Source of the DNA: a virus
DNA: 59,429 nucleotides
Virus record (IMG/VR): IMGVR_UViG_3300007540_000001
Span: 1-59,429 of that record
Strand: one strand, 5' to 3'
This document shows, piece after piece, positions 33,009-41,621 of this stretch. Every line of letters begins with the position of its first letter. Position 1 is the first letter of the stretch. Made by a program: the position numbers and the translations under genes. Under the pieces are notes generated by a model. It did no database searches and was not told where the DNA came from. It worked only from the letters and a program-made list of their open reading frames with translations.

Positions 33009-35088
33009 GGGTAGTCCACAGGGCCAACCGGCACACACAACACAACAAACAACATCAGAATATCCTACAGAGTTAAAACCATTTATCAAGGATATATTTG
33101 GTAAAGCTAAAGGTATTGAAGAACAAAGAACTTCACAAGGTTATCAACCTTATACGGCTCCACGTATTGCAGAATTTACTGAAGATCAAGTAGATGCTTT
33201 TGAAGGTATTCGTGGTGCTCAAGGTGCAAGTACTCCATACTTTAATCGACAAGAAACTTTAATTGATAGAGCTACTAGAGAAACTACTCCTGAACTTACA
33301 CAACAGTATATGAATCCATATACACAGACTGTTATTAATCAACAACTACGTGAGCTTGGTAGACAAGGTGAACAACAACGTCAAAAAATAGGTGCTGGTG
33401 CTGTAGGTGCTGGTGGTTATGGTGGTTCCAGACAAGCTATACTTGAAGCAGAACAAATGCGTAATGAAGGAATGCGTGGAGATGATATACAAGCACGAGG
33501 ATTAAATCAAGCTTTTGCTTTAGCTCAACAAGGTATACAACAGCAACGTGCTGCTGATGCTGCAGGTGCTAATATGTTTGGTCAAATGGCACAACAAGTG
33601 CCGGGACAAAGATTTAAAGAACTTGGAGCTCTGGCTGGTATTGGTGCTGCTGATCAAACACAACAACAACGTGCTCTTGATTTAGGATATGAACAATTTA
33701 CAGATGAATATAATTTTCCAATGAAAAATTTAAATGAATACTCTGCTATTCTTAGAGGATTTCCTTTGTCTCCTACTCAAAATATAAGTCGTGCTGTCTA
33801 TAGTCCTGTTGCTCCATTGTCTAGTCAGTTATTAGGTGCAGGAGTAGGTTTAGGTTCTGCTGCTATGATGGGTGGTATGTTTGGTGCAAGTGGTGGACAA
33901 GTAAAAAAATTACAACAAGGAGGGCTTGCTAGTCTTTATAATAAACCTACTAATAGAGTTCAAAGGGGTAAGACTAATTATCAAAATTTAACTAATATGG
34001 GTTTACCTTCTCCTCAATATAAAGATGAGGATGTTTTAAATATATTAAAAGAAATAATGCCTAAAGGAAGAACAGGTACATTAACTCCTGAAGAGGTAAC
34101 ACAACAACAAGAGATTATAAATGTTCATCCTGATTTTGGTTATGTCCCCGGACTTATGAGTTCAGGTTTAAGTTCTCGTAGTGCTTCTGGTAATCCTATA
34201 ATAAATAAAACTGAAGTAGAAAAGTTAATTAAAAGTAATATTAATAAAGTAGATAATCCTCCTCCACCACCTCCGATGGTTACTCCTCCTGAAGTATTAG
34301 AAAACTTTGAAGAAATAAAAAGAATAGCTGCTGGTGTTGAAGAGGATGGACAACAAGTAAATGAAGAAGAAGTTGTTGACATAAATACAACAACTACATT
34401 TGAAGTTCCTCAAGATGATCAACAAGGATTTACTTCATGGTTATCATCTTTAAAAAATCCTAATTCAGAAGCATCCGAAAAAAGAATGAGATTTGCTACA
34501 TGGGCACCTGTATTAGCAAGTGTTGAATCAATAATGGGTGCACCTTCTATTGGAGCTGCAGTAGGAAAATTATTTACTGCTTCTGCTAGAGCTGCACAAG
34601 GATATGCAAATCAATCTGGTAAAGAAATATCTATGGCAACTGCTAAACGTAAAGCAGCTTTAGAGGGTTCTAAAGTTATGTCAGAAGTATATAAAAATTT
34701 AAGTAGTCCAGCTGCATACGTAGCTAATGTAGCACATGTTAAAAGTATAATAGATGGTAATAATGGAGAGGTTCCAAGAGAATCAGATGGAGAAATTTAT
34801 AATGAATATCAAGAAGCTTTAAAACTACAAAAATTATTAGGTGATAGATTGAGTACTCCTCAACTAGAACAAGCTAAAGAGGATGCTCTAGTAGGAATGA
34901 AAGGATTACCCGGTATAGTGTTACCAAAAGATATATTTGACGATAATATACAAGCTAAAGAAATATATAATTATTGGAAAAATAATATAGCTAAGGCACC
35001 TGTTTCAAAAAACAAAGGTGGTAAAATAAGAAGCTTTGATTTTGTAGAAGAAGGTGATAAACTTATAGCAGTACCTAAAGTAACTTAG
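33001..35088 (+). CDS. Internal virion/ejection protein with YMNPYTQ motif
   Basis: This is a 695-residue protein. Residues about 95-165 contain LTQQYMNPYTQTVINQQLRE and GAGGYGGSRQAILEAEQMRN, a well-repeated pattern in podoviral internal proteins. A Gln/Ala-rich helical zone follows, then a Gly/Ala hydrophobic patch (LLGAGVGLGSAAMMGGMFGA). Directly after it is GGQVKKLQQGGLASLYNKPT, an internal copy of the GG-L-A-S-L-Y motif found at the ends of small proteins near 14878-15471. The C-terminus has NKGGKIRSFDF. It is likely injected with DNA. Confidence 0.7.
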   Translation: MGKGSPQGQPAHTTQQTTSEYPTELKPFIKDIFGKAKGIEEQRTSQGYQPYTAPRIAEFTEDQVDAFEGIRGAQGASTPYFNRQETLIDRATRETTPELTQQYMNPYTQTVINQQLRELGRQGEQQRQKIGAGAVGAGGYGGSRQAILEAEQMRNEGMRGDDIQARGLNQAFALAQQGIQQQRAADAAGANMFGQMAQQVPGQRFKELGALAGIGAADQTQQQRALDLGYEQFTDEYNFPMKNLNEYSAILRGFPLSPTQNISRAVYSPVAPLSSQLLGAGVGLGSAAMMGGMFGASGGQVKKLQQGGLASLYNKPTNRVQRGKTNYQNLTNMGLPSPQYKDEDVLNILKEIMPKGRTGTLTPEEVTQQQEIINVHPDFGYVPGLMSSGLSSRSASGNPIINKTEVEKLIKSNINKVDNPPPPPPMVTPPEVLENFEEIKRIAAGVEEDGQQVNEEEVVDINTTTTFEVPQDDQQGFTSWLSSLKNPNSEASEKRMRFATWAPVLASVESIMGAPSIGAAVGKLFTASARAAQGYANQSGKEISMATAKRKAALEGSKVMSEVYKNLSSPAAYVANVAHVKSIIDGNNGEVPRESDGEIYNEYQEALKLQKLLGDRLSTPQLEQAKEDALVGMKGLPGIVLPKDIFDDNIQAKEIYNYWKNNIAKAPVSKNKGGKIRSFDFVEEGDKLIAVPKVT

Positions 35089-35096
35089 GAAAAAAA

Positions 35097-38000
35097 ATGT
35101 CTAAGAATGTTTTACTGCCTAACTCTAGAGTAATGCAATTTCCAGATAATGCTTCTACAGCAGAAATGAATATTGCTATTAACGAACAATTTCCAGAATT
35201 GTTTGCTCCAGAACCTATGGAAGCTGAAGTAGATGTTCCCCAAATAATAGAAGAAAAAAAAGAACCTAGGAATCCTCCTCTTAGTATGGTTTTTGGTAGA
35301 GCATGGGATCAATCTAATCTTTTTTTAGGTAGAGGTATTGAAGCTTATGGAGAACTTACTAACAATCAAAAAGATATTGAAGTAGGACGTAAATGGATTG
35401 AAGCTAATAAAAAAGAATTAGATGAATGGGATAAAAAATTTAAAGAAGGTGGTTACGAAATGCTAACACCTAAAGATATTAAAGGGTTAGGTTTATTTGG
35501 TAACAATGAAGCAGGAGCTTGGGATTTTATACAACAATCTACAGCAGCCAGTCTTCCTTATCTTTTACAAATAATACCAGCTGCAGTTGTAGGAGGAAGA
35601 GCTCTTCCTCGTATAGTTCCTAAAACAGCAAAAAATTTTTTACAAAAATATATGAGTCCTAGAAATCAACAAAGACTTGTTAGTGGATCAGGGAGTATAG
35701 CTGGTGCATTTCTTCCTTCATCTGCACTTAATATAGGAATAGCACAAGATGAAATTAAAACAAGAGGTGGAGAAGATTTAGTAGCTCCGGGAACTGCATT
35801 TAAATATGGAGCTGGAATGGCTCTTTTAGATTCACTTGCTCTTGGTCCAGTAATTTTAGGTAGTCTTACAAGGTATGGAGTGAAGCCAACTTTAAAAGCA
35901 GCAACTGCAACCTTTGGAAAAAATAAAGCATTGTCTGCTACTGGAACTGCTTTTAATGCTATTAACAAAGTAATACCAAAAGGAAGATTAGGTAAAGCAG
36001 GTCTTATTGGAGTAAGTCAAGCTGGCTCTGAAGGACTTACAGAACGTCTTCAAGAAATTTTAACAATGGAAGCTGGGTATGATGCTACAGGTAAAAGAGT
36101 TAGTGTAGAAGAAAGAGCTAATAGATTACTTGAAGCTACATTTGCTGGTATGGCAGCAGGTTTTGGTTTTGGTGCACCAGTAGGTGCTCTTACTGGAGGT
36201 TCTAAAGTTCCAGCTAAGATGAGAAGAGCTACATCAGAACAATTACAACAGCAAGAAATGTTTGATCAAGAAGAAGTAGGTGGTAGAGAAAGATTTGGTC
36301 CTTCACTTTTTGAACAAGAAAATATTATTGAAGAAGAATTTATTCCAAACTATGATCCAAATCAATTAGATCTTTTTGATGCTCAACAAGAAATTAAAGA
36401 TTCCTCAATACCTTTTCAACAAGAAATAAATAATAATATAGAAAGTATTAGAGAAAGAGTATTACAATTATTTAATGCAGGAGTACCTATTGAATCACAA
36501 ATTATAAATACTCAAGATATTCAAGAAATTAATAAAACTTCTCCAGAACAAACTAAAGAAATTATAGATACTTTAGTAAGTAATAATGATTTAAAAGAAG
36601 TTCAAACTTCAGACGGAAAAGTTGTATATTCTTTAAGTGATAAGAGACAAGATATGATTAAAGGTGATAGCAAAAAAGCTGCTATTATGTTAGGTGAACC
36701 TACTAATATAAATGATAAAAAATATATTAAAGATATAAAAGAAAAGTTAACAGAAACAGATAGAACAACGCAAGATAATTTTGATTATATTACTTGGGAA
36801 GGTGACTATAAAGGAAAGAAAATTATTTTTGAAACTGATATAGAATCTAAACCCGGTCTTATTAAACCAGATGGAAAAGAAGGTCCATCAAAAGATACAC
36901 AAATTCTTCGTGTAGAAGTAGAAGATAAAGATGGAAATAGAGTTATGCTTCCATCTATAAATTACACAGGAAAGAAAACTGATCCTGTAATTAACAAAGG
37001 TATTAAACAAGTAGCTGAATATTATGAAACTGAAATACCTTCTTTAATTTCTAAACAAAAATTATTAGGTGAAGATTTTAAATTAGATCCTGTTTTAGAA
37101 AAAGAGTTAGATGCTATAGAAGAAAGCAGAGAATCTTTAATGTCTAAAGGACAAAGAGGAGCAGAACTTGTTGAACCTTTAATGAGTAAGAAAATTATTA
37201 CAGGTAGTATCTTTGATTCATCTAATGACAAAGAATTACTAGAGGCTTTTGGTGATGAAGAAGGAGTAAAAAAATTTAGATCTGAAGTAAAGTATATGCA
37301 AGATACACAAAGAACCTTTGGTAATGTAGATGCTACTGGGACTCCTAATAGAAGTAGAAATCAAAGAACAGTTAAAGATATGGAATACTTTGATCCTCAA
37401 AATCCTAAAACATTATCTGGTCATGGTGCTCGTTTAAACTTATATGAAACTTATATGAATGGTACTTACCAAACTGCAACGAAGTTTCCTGCTTTTGCTA
37501 GAATGTATAAATTATTAGAAGGTTACAATATAATTCAAAGACAGACGCAAGCTGAACTAACTGATTTCTTTAGAGCCTATGCTAACATAGCTTCTATAGA
37601 TTCACAAAGTAAAGCACGATTAGATCGTTTTATTATTGTAGCAAATATATTAGGAACAGATGGAGACTTTAAAGCAAGTGTTGATGAGACTTCAGCATCG
37701 GTAGTATATCCTTTAGATTATAAATTATCAGCAGGAGGAGAAAGATTTTTATCTGGGCAAGAAGCTGTTGATGCAAGTTTAGGAGGAGTAAATGATCCTT
37801 CTAATCCTAACTATATAACTATTGGAAAACCTCTTACTTTAAATCAGTCTGAAACAGAAGCCTTTATGATGTTAAAAAGAGGCTTTAAAGAAATGGCTGA
37901 TAAAAATATAGAAGTTACAGTAAAGTATAAAGATGGGGTAGATTCTACAACGTATGCAGATGTAGTAGAAAGATGGAAAAAGAATGGTAAAAAAGAAACA

Positions 38001-40817
38001 TTATCTTCTATGTTCTATAAAGAGGCAGATTCTTATGATACGACAGGAACTAAAGAAGGTAAAAAAACAGCTAAAGAAATGAGAGAGTTAGCTGAGTTTA
38101 TACAAAATCTTGAAGAACAATCTATAGAAAATTATTTTCCTAATGTTCGTGAAGGAGATGGAATTTTTAGAATAGTTTGGAAAGGTAAAAAAGATGGTAA
38201 AGAATTTAAAGAAGTAGTATACAGAACTGATATAGTTCAACCTCTATATTATAAAGCCAGAAGTTTTCCGGCATATACAAGAAAATGGGTATTTAAAAAT
38301 TTACCTTCATCCGTATTTGAAACTTATCCAGAAATAGCAGAAGGAAAAGAAGTAGGTTATACTTATGAGTTTCTTACAAAAGAGCAAATGCAGTTTGATC
38401 CTTATGAAGTTGCAGTAGGTACAGATCAAATTCAAGCTTTAGTAGTAGCATCTGATCAGCAGTTAAGGTTACAATCAGGATCAGAAAAAGGAGCTGAAGC
38501 TTTTCAAGAATACATAACTAAAGTTATACAAAATATAAATCTTCAACGAAAGCTTAGTGGATTAAATCAGCACTATCAAAAAAGAAAAGGTATACCGGGA
38601 TATGTTACTCCAATAAATATTAAAGCATATGTTCCTAATTCTTTTTCTATTTATTCTTCTCAAGTAGCTCGATACTTTGCTAGAGCTTCTACAGAAAAAG
38701 CTATGGATGCTGAACTTGAATTATTAAAAAGTCGTGAGCCTTCATCTACAGATGGTACAGGTGAAACTTATTCGGTAAAACCTTTTTTAGGCTCTCATAG
38801 TTTATATACCTTTGGAAAAAAAGCAAAAGATTTTACTTTACGTCCTCAATCAGCTTGGTCTATGGCAAAAAGTATTGCTTTCTATGGTTTTTTAGGAGGA
38901 AATATTTCTTCTATTATGATTAATATGATGCAAGGACATGTAACAGCTATAATGTTAGCTTCAGTTTATGGACCAATGGCTGTTCCTGAAGTAATAAAAA
39001 ATACAGCTAAAGCAGGTGTAATAGCATTTACTTTAACACTACAAAGCACAGGTGGAAGAAAAGGATTATATTTACCATCTTTAAATTCTTCTGAAACTTT
39101 AGTAAGAGAAGATGCAGAAATATTATTAGCTAAGTGGAAAAAAGTAGGATTAAAAAGAGATCAATATCAAATGTTAGCTGACTTAGCTCAAAGAGGAACT
39201 ATTGGAAAAATAAATACCGAAGCTTTATCAGGTAATTCTGATATACAAATGCAATACTTTATGGAAAAGTTTGGAGTAGGTGCAGCATCAAATCCTGTTT
39301 TCAGAACAACAGCTCAAGGTGCTGTTAAAATTACTAACTTAGTAGGTGCTGTATATGCTTATGGAGAATTAGTAAATAGAATAGCTGCTGGATTATCAGC
39401 TTATAATTTATCTAAAAAATATGGTACTTCTAAAATGAATAACTTTAATAGTGCAGAAGTTTTAGATTCTAATTTAGAAGATACAGAAGAAGGTTATACT
39501 AATGTTGCTAATGCTATTGTAAATATGACACAGTTTAGTTTAGATGCATACAATAGACCTTTACTAGCTAGACAATTAGGTGGTGTTCCAGTTCAATTCT
39601 TACCTTTTGTTAAGATGATGATTGATATTCATGGTAATGCTTTAATGGGAAGATATGGTGGAACTCCTCAATTAGGAAAGAGAGAAAGATGGACTGCTCA
39701 AGAAATAAGAGATTTAAAATTACAAGGTGTAGACACAGCTAGAAGAGGACTTAAAGCAGGAGACATAAAAGAAGTAGCTGGAACTAGTCTAGATGCAGGT
39801 ACTATTCCAAATATAAATTTACAATTATTTAAAATTCCTTTACCTAATCTTAGATCTAAAGAAACTGCTACTCTTTTAATTGGTATGACTATGGCTCAAC
39901 TATTTTTTGGAGGAGCTTATGGAATGCCTTATGCAGATGACTTAAATGAAGTTCTTAAATTCTTATCTAAAAAATTAGGAAAGAGCGAACTAGATGTAAA
40001 ATTAGAAATGATTGCATGGATGAATGAGAATGATATTAATGAAAATTTAATAACTTTATTTGAAGAAGGATATGCTAATAGATTAACTGGACTTTCTGTA
40101 AATCATAGGTTCTCTTTAAATATGATTAATAATATAATAAGAAATATGGATAATCCTGCTGCATATATTGGAGGTCCTGCTTTCTCTTTTGCAGAAGGAT
40201 ATGTAACTAGAGCACAAAGATATGCACAAAATGGAGATGTAATAAAACTTGGATTAAGTTTAGTTCCATTTGCACTTACACAAAATATAGCTAAAGGAGT
40301 AGATGCATGGGAAGATGGTGTATATACAGAAGGTAATACTTCTAAGTTACCTCCCGGTGATTTACAAACTTCTTTAATGTATACTATAGGTTTTCAAACT
40401 AAAAAGGTAACTGAGTCTACAGATCAAATGAGAAAAGGAAATTACTTTAGTAAAAAATATCAACCAGTAAGAGCTGATTTTACTAAACAATTAGCTAAAC
40501 TTTATTTTGAACAAAAGATTTTTAGACTTCAAGGAAATATAGCAAGAGCTGAACAAGCAAGAGAGAAAGTTAGAGAGCTAAGAAAAGAAATTAGAGAACA
40601 TGACAGAGCACAAGTAACTAAAGAAGGTGTTAGGGAATATGAAATGATGATTAACCCTAATGGAACTATATATAAAAATGCTCAAAATCAAGCTAACGAA
40701 TGGTTCAGAGCACAGAAAGATCAAATTTTAAATGGTGGTTCTGTAGATTATAGTAGACTTTCTATACCTAATAGAAAATTTAGAAGTAGTTTAAAACGTA
40801 GAAATATTATTGACTAA
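35097..40817 (+). CDS. Giant internal virion protein (1906 residues)
   Basis: This is the longest gene in the window. The start MSKNVLLPNSRVMQFPDNAS, TAEMNIAINEQFPELF, is a short domain often found at the head of marine phage ejection proteins. Residues about 155-380 are Gly/Ala-rich hydrophobic segments. The middle is charged and helical. The final third (about 1260-1600) includes SLDAYNRPLLARQLGGVPVQ and resembles the large polyvalent protein-associated domains of injected phage proteins. I see no polymerase, protease or transglycosylase motif. It corresponds in position to T7 gp16 and probably spans the envelope during DNA entry. It starts eight bases after the previous stop. Confidence 0.68.
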   Translation: MSKNVLLPNSRVMQFPDNASTAEMNIAINEQFPELFAPEPMEAEVDVPQIIEEKKEPRNPPLSMVFGRAWDQSNLFLGRGIEAYGELTNNQKDIEVGRKWIEANKKELDEWDKKFKEGGYEMLTPKDIKGLGLFGNNEAGAWDFIQQSTAASLPYLLQIIPAAVVGGRALPRIVPKTAKNFLQKYMSPRNQQRLVSGSGSIAGAFLPSSALNIGIAQDEIKTRGGEDLVAPGTAFKYGAGMALLDSLALGPVILGSLTRYGVKPTLKAATATFGKNKALSATGTAFNAINKVIPKGRLGKAGLIGVSQAGSEGLTERLQEILTMEAGYDATGKRVSVEERANRLLEATFAGMAAGFGFGAPVGALTGGSKVPAKMRRATSEQLQQQEMFDQEEVGGRERFGPSLFEQENIIEEEFIPNYDPNQLDLFDAQQEIKDSSIPFQQEINNNIESIRERVLQLFNAGVPIESQIINTQDIQEINKTSPEQTKEIIDTLVSNNDLKEVQTSDGKVVYSLSDKRQDMIKGDSKKAAIMLGEPTNINDKKYIKDIKEKLTETDRTTQDNFDYITWEGDYKGKKIIFETDIESKPGLIKPDGKEGPSKDTQILRVEVEDKDGNRVMLPSINYTGKKTDPVINKGIKQVAEYYETEIPSLISKQKLLGEDFKLDPVLEKELDAIEESRESLMSKGQRGAELVEPLMSKKIITGSIFDSSNDKELLEAFGDEEGVKKFRSEVKYMQDTQRTFGNVDATGTPNRSRNQRTVKDMEYFDPQNPKTLSGHGARLNLYETYMNGTYQTATKFPAFARMYKLLEGYNIIQRQTQAELTDFFRAYANIASIDSQSKARLDRFIIVANILGTDGDFKASVDETSASVVYPLDYKLSAGGERFLSGQEAVDASLGGVNDPSNPNYITIGKPLTLNQSETEAFMMLKRGFKEMADKNIEVTVKYKDGVDSTTYADVVERWKKNGKKETLSSMFYKEADSYDTTGTKEGKKTAKEMRELAEFIQNLEEQSIENYFPNVREGDGIFRIVWKGKKDGKEFKEVVYRTDIVQPLYYKARSFPAYTRKWVFKNLPSSVFETYPEIAEGKEVGYTYEFLTKEQMQFDPYEVAVGTDQIQALVVASDQQLRLQSGSEKGAEAFQEYITKVIQNINLQRKLSGLNQHYQKRKGIPGYVTPINIKAYVPNSFSIYSSQVARYFARASTEKAMDAELELLKSREPSSTDGTGETYSVKPFLGSHSLYTFGKKAKDFTLRPQSAWSMAKSIAFYGFLGGNISSIMINMMQGHVTAIMLASVYGPMAVPEVIKNTAKAGVIAFTLTLQSTGGRKGLYLPSLNSSETLVREDAEILLAKWKKVGLKRDQYQMLADLAQRGTIGKINTEALSGNSDIQMQYFMEKFGVGAASNPVFRTTAQGAVKITNLVGAVYAYGELVNRIAAGLSAYNLSKKYGTSKMNNFNSAEVLDSNLEDTEEGYTNVANAIVNMTQFSLDAYNRPLLARQLGGVPVQFLPFVKMMIDIHGNALMGRYGGTPQLGKRERWTAQEIRDLKLQGVDTARRGLKAGDIKEVAGTSLDAGTIPNINLQLFKIPLPNLRSKETATLLIGMTMAQLFFGGAYGMPYADDLNEVLKFLSKKLGKSELDVKLEMIAWMNENDINENLITLFEEGYANRLTGLSVNHRFSLNMINNIIRNMDNPAAYIGGPAFSFAEGYVTRAQRYAQNGDVIKLGLSLVPFALTQNIAKGVDAWEDGVYTEGNTSKLPPGDLQTSLMYTIGFQTKKVTESTDQMRKGNYFSKKYQPVRADFTKQLAKLYFEQKIFRLQGNIARAEQAREKVRELRKEIREHDRAQVTKEGVREYEMMINPNGTIYKNAQNQANEWFRAQKDQILNGGSVDYSRLSIPNRKFRSSLKRRNIID

Positions 40818-40827
40818 TAACTTTTCC

Positions 40828-40856
40828 TTGTGAGACTTCTACATATCTAATATAAT
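40828..40856 (+). promoter_or_regulatory. Promoter for the glycosyltransferase genes
   Basis: TTGTGA at 40828-40833, a 17-base spacer and a perfect TATAAT at 40851-40856. RNA would start near 40863, so the ATG at 40863 is at its extreme 5' end, while the ATG at 40878 has AAAGGA seven bases upstream within the message. Confidence 0.7.
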
Positions 40857-40877
40857 ACGTACATGAAAGGAAATAGC

Positions 40878-41621
40878 ATGTTACGAATCTTTATTGGATA
40901 TGATTCTCGTGAGCATGTGCCCTATGAAGTGTGTAAGCATTCCATAAGAAGGCACTCTTCTGCTCCTGTAGATATAATTAAATTAGAACATAGAGAGTTG
41001 CGAAGGCAAGGACTCTTTGATAGACCATGGCGAATAGAAGGTAATGGTCAGTACTGGGATACCACAGATGGTAAACCTTTCTCAACAGAATTTTCTCACA
41101 CTAGATTTTTAGTACCAGAAATATGTAAACGTAATGGAATGACAGAAGGATGGGCAATGTTTTGTGATTCTGATTTTCTTTTTCGTGATGATGTCTGTGA
41201 GTTATTTGATATGGTTAATAATGATTACGCAGTCATGTGTGTTAAGCATGATTATAATCCAGATGAAGGGATAAAGATGGATGGAATGGTTCAACAAAAC
41301 TACAATAAAAAATTATGGTCTTCGCTTGTTCTCTGGAATATCGGACATCCCAAAAATAATCCAATGGACAGGACTAAAGCAAATCATTCTGATGGTTCTT
41401 ACCTGCATCAGTTTGGGTGGTTGGATAATTCTGACATCGGTACTCTACCTCATAGTTGGAACTATGTACCTAACGTCAGCCCAGATACTAACGTGGTTAA
41501 AGCTGTTCATTACAGCCTTGGCGGACCTTGGTTCAGAGACTATAGAGAGACTGAGTATGCCCAAGAATGGCTCAACGAAGTAGAACATTTAAACAGTATA
41601 AGAGGAAGATTTAAGATATGA
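40878..41621 (+). CDS. Glycosyltransferase (DxD type)
   Basis: This 247-residue protein starts MLRIFIGYDSREHVPYEVCK, the usual opening of a GT-A fold nucleotide-sugar transferase. It has Asp97-Ser-Asp99 (AMFCDSDFLF) as the metal-binding DxD and a late HYSLGGPWF segment of the GT8-like type. I chose ATG 40878 because it has a ribosome binding site on the predicted RNA, whereas 40863 would be at the RNA tip. It would transfer a sugar to DNA, a virion protein or a host surface glycan. The target is unknown. It overlaps the next gene (ATGA). Confidence 0.75.
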   Translation: MLRIFIGYDSREHVPYEVCKHSIRRHSSAPVDIIKLEHRELRRQGLFDRPWRIEGNGQYWDTTDGKPFSTEFSHTRFLVPEICKRNGMTEGWAMFCDSDFLFRDDVCELFDMVNNDYAVMCVKHDYNPDEGIKMDGMVQQNYNKKLWSSLVLWNIGHPKNNPMDRTKANHSDGSYLHQFGWLDNSDIGTLPHSWNYVPNVSPDTNVVKAVHYSLGGPWFRDYRETEYAQEWLNEVEHLNSIRGRFKI

